From assembly GCF_017304615.1 (NCBI RefSeq), contig NZ_JAFKLZ010000001.1:992001-1056000 (forward strand): DNA of 64,000 nucleotides, written 5' to 3'. Both the position numbers and the translations under genes were made by a program. The notes beneath the pieces are model-generated. The model had not been told where the DNA came from. It saw only the letters and a list, made by a program, of their open reading frames with translations, and did no database searches. This DNA comes from Sphingomonas sp. (GTDB lineage: Bacteria > Pseudomonadota > Alphaproteobacteria > Sphingomonadales > Sphingomonadaceae). Below are positions 9,872 to 19,363 of this stretch, one piece after another. Each line of letters begins with the position of its first letter. Within the stretch, counting starts at the first letter, position 1.

Positions 9872-10494
9872 GGGTCATCCTGTGTGGGCGGCAGGGCGAT
9901 GATTCCCGCCGCCGCCAATGTGGCGCGTGCGCGCGGAATCGACAAGCGCTTACGGCGCTCGAGCACGTCCTGATCGAGGACGTCGACGGCGCGTTCCACC
10001 GCGACGAAACTCCGTTCGAGGCGCGTGATCAACCAGTCGATCAGGTCGGGCCGCGCATCGAGGTGGCGGCGCAGGAACTGGCGTTCGAGTAACGAGCGCA
10101 TCAGATCGTCGTCGGGCGGACCTATTAGCGCCACCGGGCTGGCGGCGAGACGCGAGCGGAGATCGGGCAGCGTGACCCTCCACTCGGGCGGCGCGCTTTC
10201 GGCGACGAACAGTTGCGGCCGGCGATCCGCCTGCGCGGCGTTCCAGGCGTGGAACAGGTCCTTTTCCGCGCGGCGATCGGCATCGTCGATGAACGTGCCG
10301 CCGCTCCGGCTCGCGAACACACGCGCCAGCAGGCTGCGCCCCGACTTGCGTGGACCGACCAGCAACGCGGTCATCACCGGCCAGGTCGCCCAGCGTTCGA
10401 GCAAGTGAAAGGCGTGCGCGTTCGACGCCGTCACCAGGAATTCGTCATCGCCGGGACCGGGCGGCCAGGCCAGCGGCAGGCCGAGCTGGCTCAT
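9868..10494 (-). CDS. hdaA: DnaA regulatory inactivator HdaA
   Basis: A 208-residue DnaA/AAA+ homologue. The first residues, QLGLPL, are a canonical beta-clamp-binding motif, as expected for Hda, which joins DnaA-ATP to the DNA-loaded sliding clamp and triggers ATP hydrolysis after initiation. A Walker-A-like loop reads VGPRKSGRS, and the sensor and arginine-finger region lies in LRSRLAASP. The C-terminal lid (ATLAAAGII) is short and there is no DnaA DNA-binding domain. It overlaps the upstream DUF2066-like gene and the downstream ppk by ATGA at both ends. Confidence 0.9.
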   Translation of the reverse strand: MSQLGLPLAWPPGPGDDEFLVTASNAHAFHLLERWATWPVMTALLVGPRKSGRSLLARVFASRSGGTFIDDADRRAEKDLFHAWNAAQADRRPQLFVAESAPPEWRVTLPDLRSRLAASPVALIGPPDDDLMRSLLERQFLRRHLDARPDLIDWLITRLERSFVAVERAVDVLDQDVLERRKRLSIPRARATLAAAGIIALPPTQDDP

Positions 10495-11726
10495 TCGCCC
10501 GGCGCTGGCTCCGCGCGGCGGATGCGGAGCGTGGTGCCGTTTCGCCCGACCTGGAACCCGCGCGACTGGAGCGAGGTCCGCAGCACTTCCGGATCCCCGT
10601 TATAGTTGAGCCGCATCACCGACACACCGCCGATCGCCATGCTGGTCGTCGTCGCGCCGCTTACGCCGGGCACGCCGCGCACGCTCGCCTCGATCGAGGA
10701 GACCGAAGCGGCCGTCGGCGTGTCGAACTGGATCGTGAACGACGCGCCGCTCGCGACCGGCGTCTCGGTGGTGATGACGGTGTCGGACGGCGTGTCGGTC
10801 GCTTCCGGCGTCGCGGTCGGCGTCGGCATCGGCGGTGGGATATAGGCGAGGCTGGGATCGTACGCGATCGTACCGCTCTTCAGCGCGTCCTGATAGATCG
10901 TGTCGATCCGCTTGACCCCGGCGTCGAGCAACGCGGATAGCCCGTCCTCGCTTTCGACGCGCAACGTAAAACGCGCGATCAACCGGTTGTCGGCGCCATA
11001 CCGGGCCTCGAACACACCGACGACGGGACCGCCGGGCCATTGCCGCGTCAGCGTGACGACCGGCGTCAGGACGTCGGACGCGGCATATTGATCGAGCACG
11101 CTTCGCCACCAGCCGCGGTCGCGCCGTCCGATCTGCCCTTCGTTGAGCAGCAGCGAATCGGGACCTGTGCCGGTCGGACGGACGTAATCGACCGTGCTGT
11201 CGCCTGCGCGGAAGCGCACCCAGGCGTCGGTCCAGGCGGTCTTCTGTTCGAACGAGACGCCCGCGCCGCCCGACCATTGGATCGGGATCAGCACCATCGG
11301 CGACGATCGCGTTCCCTCTCCGCCCACGCCGAGAATGCCGCCGATCTTGCCGCGGCTGAACTGCACGCCCAGCCGCGCGATGTAACGATTGGGGCCGATC
11401 TGCTCATTCTCGACGACGATCGCGGTCACCATCGAATCGAGCACGCTGTCCGACGGCACGCCGCCCCCGACGCCCATCTTCTTGGCGAGCATCTGATAGC
11501 CCTTGCGCTGCGCGACTCGCCAGCCGGCATAGCGCGCCGCTTCCGCATTGGGGCCGGTCACGTCGACCATCACGCCGTCGATCTGATAGGTGCCCGATGC
11601 GTCGAACGGCGCGTTGGTGTCGATCGTATCGCTCGGTGTCGATTGCGCCGCGACCATTCCGGCCGCTCCGGCAAGCGCGAGAGCCGCGACGACGGCGGAA
11701 GCGTGGAATAAACGGGCGCGGAGCAT
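10491..11726 (-). CDS. Exported protein, DUF2066-like with C-terminal HMA-like fold
   Basis: A 411-residue secreted or periplasmic protein. ATG 11726 begins a clean signal peptide ([19 protein letters not shown]). The body carries motifs such as [15 protein letters not shown] and MVLIPIQW that resemble DUF2066 proteins. A Pro/Thr-rich linker is followed by a C-terminal segment ([12 protein letters not shown]...) resembling a heavy-metal-associated ferredoxin-like fold but without its CxxC. The position between purM and hda matches the DUF2066 gene of Pseudomonas, which supports the assignment. Function is unknown. It is divergent from purM and heads the hdaA-ppk-ppx run. Confidence 0.7.
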   Translation of the reverse strand: MLRARLFHASAVVAALALAGAAGMVAAQSTPSDTIDTNAPFDASGTYQIDGVMVDVTGPNAEAARYAGWRVAQRKGYQMLAKKMGVGGGVPSDSVLDSMVTAIVVENEQIGPNRYIARLGVQFSRGKIGGILGVGGEGTRSSPMVLIPIQWSGGAGVSFEQKTAWTDAWVRFRAGDSTVDYVRPTGTGPDSLLLNEGQIGRRDRGWWRSVLDQYAASDVLTPVVTLTRQWPGGPVVGVFEARYGADNRLIARFTLRVESEDGLSALLDAGVKRIDTIYQDALKSGTIAYDPSLAYIPPPMPTPTATPEATDTPSDTVITTETPVASGASFTIQFDTPTAASVSSIEASVRGVPGVSGATTTSMAIGGVSVMRLNYNGDPEVLRTSLQSRGFQVGRNGTTLRIRRAEPAPGE

Positions 11727-11790
11727 GTTGGGCGCCCTTTTGGCGAAGCAGGCGTGGAAATCCAAGCGTGTTGTCGCTAGTCGCCGTCGC

Positions 11791-12897
11791 ATGAGCGAGA
11801 CCGACCGCCGCAACAGCCCCTACACCTATGCCGATGCCGGCGTGTCCATCGAAGCCGGCAACGCGCTGGTCCGCGCGATCGGCCCGCTCGCCAAGGCAAC
11901 ACGACGACCGGGGGCCGATGCCGATCTCGGCGGGTTCGGCGGCTTTTTCGACCTGAAGGCTGCCGGGTTCGTCGATCCCCTGCTCGTCGCGGCGAATGAT
12001 GGGGTCGGCACCAAGCTGAAACTCGCGATTGACAGCGGGAGGCACGACGGGGTCGGAATCGACTTGGTCGCGATGTGCGTCAACGACCTTATCGTCCAGG
12101 GCGCGGAGCCTTTGTTCTTCCTCGACTACTACGCGACCGGGAAGCTCGACAACGATGTTGCGACCCGCGTCGTGGCGGGGATCGCCGAGGGGTGTCGCAT
12201 CGCCGGTTGCGCGTTGATTGGCGGCGAGACGGCGGAAATGCCGGGCATGTACGCGGCGGGCGACTACGACCTTGCCGGTTTCTGCGTCGGGGCGGTCGAG
12301 CGCGACCGCGTGCTGACGGGGAAGGATATTGCGGCGGGCGATGTCGTGCTGGGGCTGGCGTCGTCTGGGGTGCATTCGAACGGCTATTCGCTCGTGCGGC
12401 GGCTGGCTACGGACAATGGCTGGAAGCTCGACCGCCCGGCCCTGTTCGATGCCGATGTGCTGTTGATCGACGCGCTGATGGCCCCGACGCAGATATATGT
12501 GAATAGTTTGCTGCCGCTCATTGCCGAAGGGCTAATCAAGGGGCTGGCGCACATCACTGGCGGTGGGCTGCTCGAGAATATCCCGCGCGTCTTGCCCGAG
12601 GGCGCGCATGCCAGGATCGACGCCGACGCATGGCCGCAGCCGCGGCTGATGGCGTTCCTGCAGGCGCAGGGCGCGATCGAACCCGAGGAAATGGCGCGGA
12701 CGTTCAATTGCGGTGTCGGCATGGCGGTGGTCGTCGCGGCGGACCAGGCCGACGCGGTGACGGCCGCGCTCGCCGATGCGGGTGAGACTGCGCTTCGCAT
12801 CGGCGAGATCGTCGCGGGTCAGCGCGGTTGTACGGTGTTCGGATCGGCCGAAACGTGGAGCGCGCGCGCCGACTGGTCCGCCACGCACAATGCCTGA
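11791..12897 (+). CDS. purM: Phosphoribosylformylglycinamidine cyclo-ligase
   Basis: AIR synthetase of 368 residues, catalysing the ATP-dependent ring closure of FGAM in purine biosynthesis. Family motifs are clear: [12 protein letters not shown] at the start, [22 protein letters not shown] and [13 protein letters not shown] chose ATG 11791 ([18 protein letters not shown]) because it matches the usual N-terminus; upstream frame adds a basic leader over the divergent promoter. The 3' end overlaps purN by 8 bases. Confidence 0.96.
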   Translation: MSETDRRNSPYTYADAGVSIEAGNALVRAIGPLAKATRRPGADADLGGFGGFFDLKAAGFVDPLLVAANDGVGTKLKLAIDSGRHDGVGIDLVAMCVNDLIVQGAEPLFFLDYYATGKLDNDVATRVVAGIAEGCRIAGCALIGGETAEMPGMYAAGDYDLAGFCVGAVERDRVLTGKDIAAGDVVLGLASSGVHSNGYSLVRRLATDNGWKLDRPALFDADVLLIDALMAPTQIYVNSLLPLIAEGLIKGLAHITGGGLLENIPRVLPEGAHARIDADAWPQPRLMAFLQAQGAIEPEEMARTFNCGVGMAVVVAADQADAVTAALADAGETALRIGEIVAGQRGCTVFGSAETWSARADWSATHNA

Positions 12898-13462
12898 ACG
12901 GGTTGGGCCCAAACGCGTCGGCATCCTGATTTCGGGCCGCGGATCGAACATGATGGCGCTCGTCGAGGCGGCGGGCGACGCCTATGAGGTTGCGGTCGTC
13001 GCGTCGGACAAGCCCGAAGCGCCCGGCCTGACCTGGGCGCTCGAACACGGCATCCCGATCTTCGCGCTTTCGCCCAAGGGCATCGGCAAGCCCGCCTACG
13101 AAGCCGCGCTGACCGCCGCCTTGCGCGAGGCGGGTGTCGAGATCGTGGCGCTCGCAGGTTATATGCGATTGCTGTCCGATGAGTTCGTCGCCGACTGGCG
13201 CGGGCGGATCGTCAATATCCACCCCTCCTTGCTGCCCAAATATAAGGGCCTCGACACGCACCAGCGCGCGATCGACGCGGGCGACGCCGAAGCGGGCTGC
13301 TCGGTTCATGTCGTCACCGAGGAACTCGACGCCGGCGAGTTGCTCGGCCAGGCGCGCGTGCCGATCCTGCCCGGCGACGACGCCGACACGGTGGCCGCAC
13401 GCGTCCTCGCCGAGGAGCATCGCCTTTATCCGCGCGTTCTGGCAGAATTCGCGGCGCGATGA
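12890..13462 (+). CDS. purN: Phosphoribosylglycinamide formyltransferase
   Basis: A 190-residue GAR transformylase that uses 10-formyl-tetrahydrofolate. Motifs are ISGRGSNM near the N-terminus, [16 protein letters not shown] containing the catalytic Asn and His, and [14 protein letters not shown] with the catalytic Asp. ATG 12890 lies inside the last codons of purM, the classical translationally coupled purMN arrangement. Its TGA overlaps the ATG of the next gene. The formate ligase gene fhs at 37.9 kb supplies the same one-carbon pool. Confidence 0.95.
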   Translation: MPERVGPKRVGILISGRGSNMMALVEAAGDAYEVAVVASDKPEAPGLTWALEHGIPIFALSPKGIGKPAYEAALTAALREAGVEIVALAGYMRLLSDEFVADWRGRIVNIHPSLLPKYKGLDTHQRAIDAGDAEAGCSVHVVTEELDAGELLGQARVPILPGDDADTVAARVLAEEHRLYPRVLAEFAAR

Positions 13463-13836
13463 GCCCCGATTACGAGTCCGACCTCGCCCGCGTCCGCGCG
13501 ATCTGCATGGCCTATCCCGAGGCCGCCGAGAAACTCTCGCACGGCTCCCCCGCCTTCTTCATCGAGAAGGGCAAGGCGTATGCCTATGTCTGGCACAACC
13601 ACCACAACGATGGGCACACCGCGGTGATGGTCAAGACGTCTGGGCGTGAGGAACAGGCAATGCTGGTCGAGATGGACCCCGATTTATATCACGTGCCCCC
13701 GTATCTCGGCCCCGGTGGCTGGGTCGGCATGGAACTGAACGGCTACGCGACCGACTGGGACCGGATCGAGGACCGCATCGCGATAAGCTGGGAAATGGTC
13801 GCGCCGCGGCGCTTGCTGGAGGCCTGCGGACGATGA
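13459..13836 (+). CDS. MmcQ/YjbR family protein
   Basis: A 125-residue protein of the MmcQ/YjbR fold (CyaY-like, double-wing DNA-binding type). Diagnostic segments are EKLSHGSPAFFIEKGKAYAYVW, the central aromatic and charged region, and DWDRIEDRIAISWEMVAPRRL at the C-terminus. The family role is poorly defined; DNA binding is suggested from structure in relatives. It overlaps purN by ATGA upstream and the membrane protein by ATGA downstream, so four genes form one overlapping unit. Confidence 0.8.
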   Translation: MSPDYESDLARVRAICMAYPEAAEKLSHGSPAFFIEKGKAYAYVWHNHHNDGHTAVMVKTSGREEQAMLVEMDPDLYHVPPYLGPGGWVGMELNGYATDWDRIEDRIAISWEMVAPRRLLEACGR

Positions 13837-14462
13837 GCGAGCAGGATAAGATCGATGTCGCGCCGACCGAGGCGGTGGCCAAGGCGGAAGCGGCTGCCAC
13901 GCGCCGCCGCTGGATCAACCTGGGCGAGTTCGTCGCGGTCGCCGGGCTCCTGATTGCGGCCGTCAGCCTCTGGATGACGTGGCACGATCGGAAGACGGAT
14001 GAGGCCGATAAACAGGCGGAGAAGCAGGCCGAGGCTAGCGACAAGGCGCGTTACGAGGTCAAGGCTGTGGTCGCCGACAACAACGACCTGCTGATCGTGC
14101 GAGATGACCGGCACGATCTGGGCGACATACAGGTCGTATTTCCCACGGCGCTCGGCGTCGCGCCGCAGACCAGTTCGGGACAGACGATATCCGAACGCTG
14201 GTTCAAGAGCGCACTGCTCAAGGCCACGGATGGCGGCCCGGACTATCAGGAGGGCAAACTGCCCGTGCTACTGACCGTGAATTATATGGACGATGACCAG
14301 CAGCGTTCGACGACCGGCGTGTACGACATCGTGTGGCGGACGAAGGGCGGCGGGCTGCCGCTGGAAGGCCGGTCGCTCAAGGTGATAGGCCTGCGCCTTC
14401 ACGAACGCAGCGGATCGCAAAAGCGCCTGGATGCGCTGTGGACGGTGAGGCCGGCGGGCTAG
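13833..14462 (+). CDS. Hypothetical one-pass membrane protein, 209 aa
   Basis: I do not recognise a family. Residues 1-29 are hydrophilic and Ala/Arg-rich, about 30-50 form one transmembrane helix (GEFVAVAGLLIAAVSLWMTW), then a charged Lys/Asp/Glu-rich linker leads to a C-terminal domain of about 140 residues with alternating beta-like segments (KAVVADNNDLLIVRD, PVLLTVNYMDDD). Topology with the C-terminal domain in the periplasm is likely but not certain. It is last in the purM-purN-MmcQ run and convergent with ndk. Confidence 0.65.
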   Translation: MSEQDKIDVAPTEAVAKAEAAATRRRWINLGEFVAVAGLLIAAVSLWMTWHDRKTDEADKQAEKQAEASDKARYEVKAVVADNNDLLIVRDDRHDLGDIQVVFPTALGVAPQTSSGQTISERWFKSALLKATDGGPDYQEGKLPVLLTVNYMDDDQQRSTTGVYDIVWRTKGGGLPLEGRSLKVIGLRLHERSGSQKRLDALWTVRPAG

Positions 14463-14479
14463 CCGCCGGCCTCGGCACC

Positions 14480-14902
<423 letters not shown>

Positions 14903-14981
14903 GGCGGTCGCTCGCTCCTTTTTTTGCTGAGACTGTGGAAAACTGCGCGCCCTCTAGTCAGGCTGGGCGAAAGGCGCAAGC

Positions 14982-15422
14982 CTAGGTGGCCTGCTCCCAC
15001 TTCCCGGCGTCGTCCTGCTTCCAGTAGCGCCGCTCGACACCGTCGCGGTCGGCGAGCGCTTTCCATGCCAATCGCGCCTCGGCGATGCGCTCGGCGTCGA
15101 AGAAGTGGAAGGCGCGGTCGAACCCTAGTGCCGCGTCGCGCCATTCGCCGTCGACCAGCGCGATGTTCGCCGCTTCATTGGCCGGCGCAACATCGGCGGC
15201 GATCAGCACCGGTTGCGATCCATCGTCACCGCCGCCCGCCTGGCCATGCGGCAGGAAGCTGTCCGGCGAATAGCTCCACAACAGCTTGTCGATCGCGCCG
15301 CGCTGCGCGGCATCGGCGCTGACGATCAGTAGACGCCCCCCGCCCGCTACCACCCGCTGCGCGATGCTGGGCAGCGCGCGTTCCAACGGAGTGACGGTCA
15401 GGTGGTAGAAATCGACCTGCAT
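14982..15422 (-). CDS. holC: DNA polymerase III chi subunit
   Basis: A 146-residue HolC homologue. It starts MQVDFYHLTVTPLERALPSI, the usual chi N-terminus. Other visible features are the Rossmann-like LLIVSADAAQRGAIDKLLW, FLPHG and the C-terminal RYWKQDDAGKWEQ. In gammaproteobacteria chi links the clamp loader to SSB. The ATG overlaps the pepA stop by one base (TAATG), matching the common pepA-holC order. Confidence 0.88.
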   Translation of the reverse strand: MQVDFYHLTVTPLERALPSIAQRVVAGGGRLLIVSADAAQRGAIDKLLWSYSPDSFLPHGQAGGGDDGSQPVLIAADVAPANEAANIALVDGEWRDAALGFDRAFHFFDAERIAEARLAWKALADRDGVERRYWKQDDAGKWEQAT

Positions 15423-16879
15423 TACTTCTCGAAATTGTCCGCGACGAAGCGGTCGAGCAAGCGCACGCCATAGCCCGTTGCGCCCTTGTCGTGGCTTGCC
15501 CCGGGCTTGTCGGCCCACACCATCCCGGCAATGTCGAGGTGCGCCCATTTGACGCCCGGATCGACGAAGCGGCCGATGAATTGCGCCGCGGTGATCGACC
15601 CCGCGCCGCGCGGTCCGACATTCTTCATGTCGGCGATCGGGCTGTCGATCAGCTTGTTGTAGGCGTCCGACATGGGGAAGCGCCACAACAGGTCGCCTGA
15701 CGCCTTGCCTGCAGCGAGCAATTCATCGGCAAGCCCGTCGTCGTTCGAAAACAGCCCGCCATGCTCGCTGCCCAGGCTGATGATCATAGCGCCCGTCAGC
15801 GTCGCGAGATCGACGATCACCTTGGGATGATGCGTCTTCTGCACCCAGGTCACGCAATCGCACAGCACCAGCCGCCCTTCGGCATCGGTGTTGAGCACCT
15901 CGATCGTCTGGCCCGACATGCTGGTCAGAATGTCGCCGGGACGAATGGCGTTGCCGTCGGGCATATTCTCGACCAACCCACACACGCCGATCACATTCGC
16001 TTTCGCCTTACGCGTGGCTAGCGCCTTCATCGCGCCGACAACGGCGCCGGCGCCGCCCATGTCCCATTTCATGTCCTCCATGCCCGCGCCGGGCTTGAGG
16101 CTGATGCCGCCGGTGTCGAAGGTTACGCCCTTGCCGACGAGGGCGAGGTCGGGATCACCCGCGCCCTTTCCGCTCCATTTGAGCGCGAGCAACCGGCCTT
16201 CGCGCGCCGATCCCTGTGCGACGCCGAGAAGCGCGCCCATGCCGAGTTTGCCCATCTCGTCGGGGCCGAGCACGGTGATTTCGAGGCCGAGGCCCTCCAC
16301 CGACGCCTTGACGCGGTCGACGAAGCTCGCGGGATAGATGACGTTCGGCGGTTCCGACACGAGCGTTCGCGTCAAATCGAGGCCGGTCGTCACCGCATCC
16401 TGGTCGACCCAGGCGGCGTCGGTACCGTCGGGCGCGCCAGCAATCGTGACTTCGGCGAGTTGCGGCTTCTGCTTTTCCGGCAGCTTGGTGCGATACGTGT
16501 CGATGCGCCAGCCGCGCTGCACGATCGCACCGGCGAACCCGGCGGCGGCGGCGGGCGATGGTTTGGCGCCCGACAGATCGACCGACGCGCTTTTCGCGTT
16601 GGTGAGCAGCCGCGCGGTGACCGCACCTCCGGCCTTTTCCCAATCGGCATCATTATTGTCACCGACGCCGACCAGCAAGGTGCGCTGAACGGCGTCGCCG
16701 TCCCCGACGAACGCTTCCACCAGCCCTCCGGCCTCGCCGTCGAATTTCGCGGACGACGCTGCGGCGGCGAGCGTCGGCTTGCCCGCACGCCCATCGATCG
16801 CCGCGTCGAGCGTTCCCTTCGCGACGGGCAGCACGAGCGCGTCGGTAACGGACGGAAGGGCAGCGAATTCGATCTTCAT
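15422..16879 (-). CDS. pepA: Leucyl aminopeptidase
   Basis: A cytosolic M17 aminopeptidase of 485 residues with a two-metal active site. Visible catalytic segments are GKGVTFDTGGISLKPG, the DMKWDMGGAG metal-ligand region and NTDAEGRLVLCD. I chose ATG 16879 (MKIEFAALPSV); a TTG start 21 bases upstream is possible, but a GAGG lies between the two, and family members begin near MKIEF. It is divergent from lptD across 164 bases and is followed by holC with a one-base overlap. Confidence 0.95.
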   Translation of the reverse strand: MKIEFAALPSVTDALVLPVAKGTLDAAIDGRAGKPTLAAAASSAKFDGEAGGLVEAFVGDGDAVQRTLLVGVGDNNDADWEKAGGAVTARLLTNAKSASVDLSGAKPSPAAAAGFAGAIVQRGWRIDTYRTKLPEKQKPQLAEVTIAGAPDGTDAAWVDQDAVTTGLDLTRTLVSEPPNVIYPASFVDRVKASVEGLGLEITVLGPDEMGKLGMGALLGVAQGSAREGRLLALKWSGKGAGDPDLALVGKGVTFDTGGISLKPGAGMEDMKWDMGGAGAVVGAMKALATRKAKANVIGVCGLVENMPDGNAIRPGDILTSMSGQTIEVLNTDAEGRLVLCDCVTWVQKTHHPKVIVDLATLTGAMIISLGSEHGGLFSNDDGLADELLAAGKASGDLLWRFPMSDAYNKLIDSPIADMKNVGPRGAGSITAAQFIGRFVDPGVKWAHLDIAGMVWADKPGASHDKGATGYGVRLLDRFVADNFEK

Positions 16880-17043
16880 GGGGAACCAAACCTCAATCAA
16901 TAAGCGCTAATCGGCGCTGGACGCGCCTCTCTAGGCCGCTATTGGCGCACAGGCAAAGCGCCGATTGCGGTTGTGCGGCGGCGGTGCGATACGGTCGACA
17001 GGCACGCTCCGTTCAGGGCGGGCGGCCGCGAAAAGGGTGTTTG

Positions 17044-19287
17044 GTGAACTTCACGCGTTCCGCTTTCCTGACCGGCCCTGCGGCGCTGTTCACGCTGGCG
17101 ATGGTGAGCCCGGCGGGCGCGCAGGACTTGCAGGATCGCGCGACGACGCCCCCGCCACCGCTCGAAACTCCGGGGCCGTCCGATCCCGACCAAGTGCAGT
17201 TTTCCTCTGGAACGCTCGAATACGACCAGGATGCCGACACTGTCACCGCTAAAGGCGACGTGCGCATGTATCGCGAGGGCAACAAGCTGCGCGCCGATCA
17301 GGTCGTGTGGGACCGCAAGACCGGAAAAGTCGTCGCGACCGGCAACATTGCGGTGACCAACCCGCAGGGCGATGTCGCTTATGGCGACCGGATCGACCTT
17401 ACCGACTCGCTGAAGGACGGCGTGGTCGAAAACATGCTGGTCGTGCTCGAACAGGGCGGAAGACTGGCGGCGGTCAAGGGCATCCGCGACGCGGACGGCG
17501 TCATCACGCTGCGCACCGCAGCCTATACGCCCTGCTCGGTGACCGATTCGAACGGCTGTCCCAAGAATCCGTCGTGGAAAATCACGGCCGTAAAGGTCGT
17601 CTATCGTCCCGATCGCGACCTCATCTATTTTACACGCGCACGGTTCCACCTGTTCGGGTTCGCCACGATTCCTCTGCCCAAGCTGTCCACGCCGGTCGGC
17701 GACGGCGCCTATTCCGGCGTGTTGAGTCCGGAAATCCGGTACAGCCGAACCAACGGGTTCGAAGTGGCGGCGCCCTATTACATCCGCCTCGCGCCGAACC
17801 GCGCGCTGACCGTGACGCCGCACCTCTACAGCAGCGTCGCACCGATGGTGAAGGCGCAGTACGACGCGTTGACGACCAAGGGCGCCTATAAGATCGCCGG
17901 CTACGCGACGGTATCGCCCAAGATCGATTTTCTGTCGACGATGCCCAACGTGACGAAAAGCGCGTTTCGCGGCTATATCGACGCGGTCGCGAGGTTTCAG
18001 CTCGATCCCAACTGGTCGGTTTCCGGATCGCTGCGCGTGACGACCGACCGCACATTCCTGCGCCGTTACGATATTTCAGGCGACGACCGGCTGCGTTCGA
18101 CGATCAGCCTCGAGCGGATCGACGCCAACAGCTATTTCGGGATCACCGGCTGGGCGACTCAGACGCTGCGGCTCGGCGACCGGCAGGGTCTGCAGCCGAT
18201 CGCGCTGCCCGAAATCGACTATCGCCGCCGGATCGACGACGTCGCAGGCGGTCGCGTCGCGCTCCAGCTCAACACGCTGGCAATCACGCGCACCGCCGGC
18301 CAGGATACGCAGCGCGCCTTCGCCAGCGCCCGGTGGGATTTGCGCCGCCTGACGCCCTGGGGGCAGGAAGTCACGCTGACGGCCTTTGCGCGCGGCGATG
18401 TCTATAACGCGGACGACATCATGGCGACGACGGTCGCCAGCTATCGCGGCAAAAGCGGCGTGCATGCCCGCGGCATCGCCGCATTGGCGCTCGACGTGAA
18501 ATGGCCGTTCGTCGGTGCGGCTCTGGGCGGCACTCAGCGCATCACGCCGCGCTTTCAGATCGTCGCGTCGCCGCCATCGGGCAATCTTTCGGTTCCCAAC
18601 GAGGACGCCCGCGCGGTCGATCTGGAGGATTCGAACCTGTTCGCGCTCAATCGCTTCCCTGGTTACGACCGGTGGGAAGATTCGACGCGCTTCACGCTGG
18701 GCGTCGATTATGCGCTCGATCTGCCGGGCGTCGCGATCAACGCGACGGTTGGCGAAAGCTACCGGCTGTCGAGCAAGCCGACCATTTTCCCCGATGGAAC
18801 GGGCCTGAGCGGTCGTTGGTCGGACATTGTCGGGCGGACGGAAGTTCGGGTTCGCGACTTCGTGTCGTTCGTCCACCGCTACCGGTTGGACAAAGACAAT
18901 CTCGCCGTCCGGCGCAACGAAATCGACATGACCGTCGGATCGAAGAAAACCTATCTGCTGCTCGGTTATCTCCGCCTCAACCGCAACATCGCGCCGACCC
19001 TCGAGGATCTGCGTGACCGCGAGGAGGCGCGCGTTGGCGGCCGCGTCGCCTTCGCCAAGTTCTGGTCGATCTTCGGATCGGCGACGATCGACCTGACCGA
19101 TCGGGCCGAAGACCCGGCGTCGCTGTCCGACGGATTCGATCCCGTGCGCCACCGGCTCGGCGTGCAATATGAGGACGATTGCCTCCGCCTGGGCGTGACA
19201 TGGCGGCGCGATTATCAGACGACCGGCGACGCAAAGCGCGGCAACAGCTTCCTGTTGACGCTGGCGTTCAGGAATTTGGGTCGCTAA
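17044..19287 (+). CDS. lptD: LPS-assembly protein LptD
   Basis: Outer-membrane LPS translocon component, 747 residues from GTG 17044, which has AAAAGGG about 8 bases upstream. A signal peptide ends near PAGAQ. An N-terminal OstA/LptA-like beta-jellyroll follows (SGTLEYDQDADTVTAKGDVRM and TGNIAVTNPQGDVAYGD), then a long beta-barrel with many alternating aromatic strands ending FLLTLAFRNLGR. Only three cysteines are visible (two in PCSVTDSNGCP, one in EDDC near the C-terminus), fewer than the four of E. coli LptD, so the disulfide pattern must differ. A surA-like chaperone gene follows. Confidence 0.93.
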   Translation: MNFTRSAFLTGPAALFTLAMVSPAGAQDLQDRATTPPPPLETPGPSDPDQVQFSSGTLEYDQDADTVTAKGDVRMYREGNKLRADQVVWDRKTGKVVATGNIAVTNPQGDVAYGDRIDLTDSLKDGVVENMLVVLEQGGRLAAVKGIRDADGVITLRTAAYTPCSVTDSNGCPKNPSWKITAVKVVYRPDRDLIYFTRARFHLFGFATIPLPKLSTPVGDGAYSGVLSPEIRYSRTNGFEVAAPYYIRLAPNRALTVTPHLYSSVAPMVKAQYDALTTKGAYKIAGYATVSPKIDFLSTMPNVTKSAFRGYIDAVARFQLDPNWSVSGSLRVTTDRTFLRRYDISGDDRLRSTISLERIDANSYFGITGWATQTLRLGDRQGLQPIALPEIDYRRRIDDVAGGRVALQLNTLAITRTAGQDTQRAFASARWDLRRLTPWGQEVTLTAFARGDVYNADDIMATTVASYRGKSGVHARGIAALALDVKWPFVGAALGGTQRITPRFQIVASPPSGNLSVPNEDARAVDLEDSNLFALNRFPGYDRWEDSTRFTLGVDYALDLPGVAINATVGESYRLSSKPTIFPDGTGLSGRWSDIVGRTEVRVRDFVSFVHRYRLDKDNLAVRRNEIDMTVGSKKTYLLLGYLRLNRNIAPTLEDLRDREEARVGGRVAFAKFWSIFGSATIDLTDRAEDPASLSDGFDPVRHRLGVQYEDDCLRLGVTWRRDYQTTGDAKRGNSFLLTLAFRNLGR

Positions 19288-19363
19288 GCAACCGTTCATC
19301 CGAATTTGGGCAAGCGCGCGAGGGTTTGAGTGTTTCCCGCGTGTTCATGGGGTTTCTGACTAA

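Noticed and set aside
8444-9973. Long open frame antisense to ppk and hdaA
   Set aside because: Both sense genes have complete catalytic motifs. The antisense frame crosses two genes and has no recognisable domain or ribosome-binding site.
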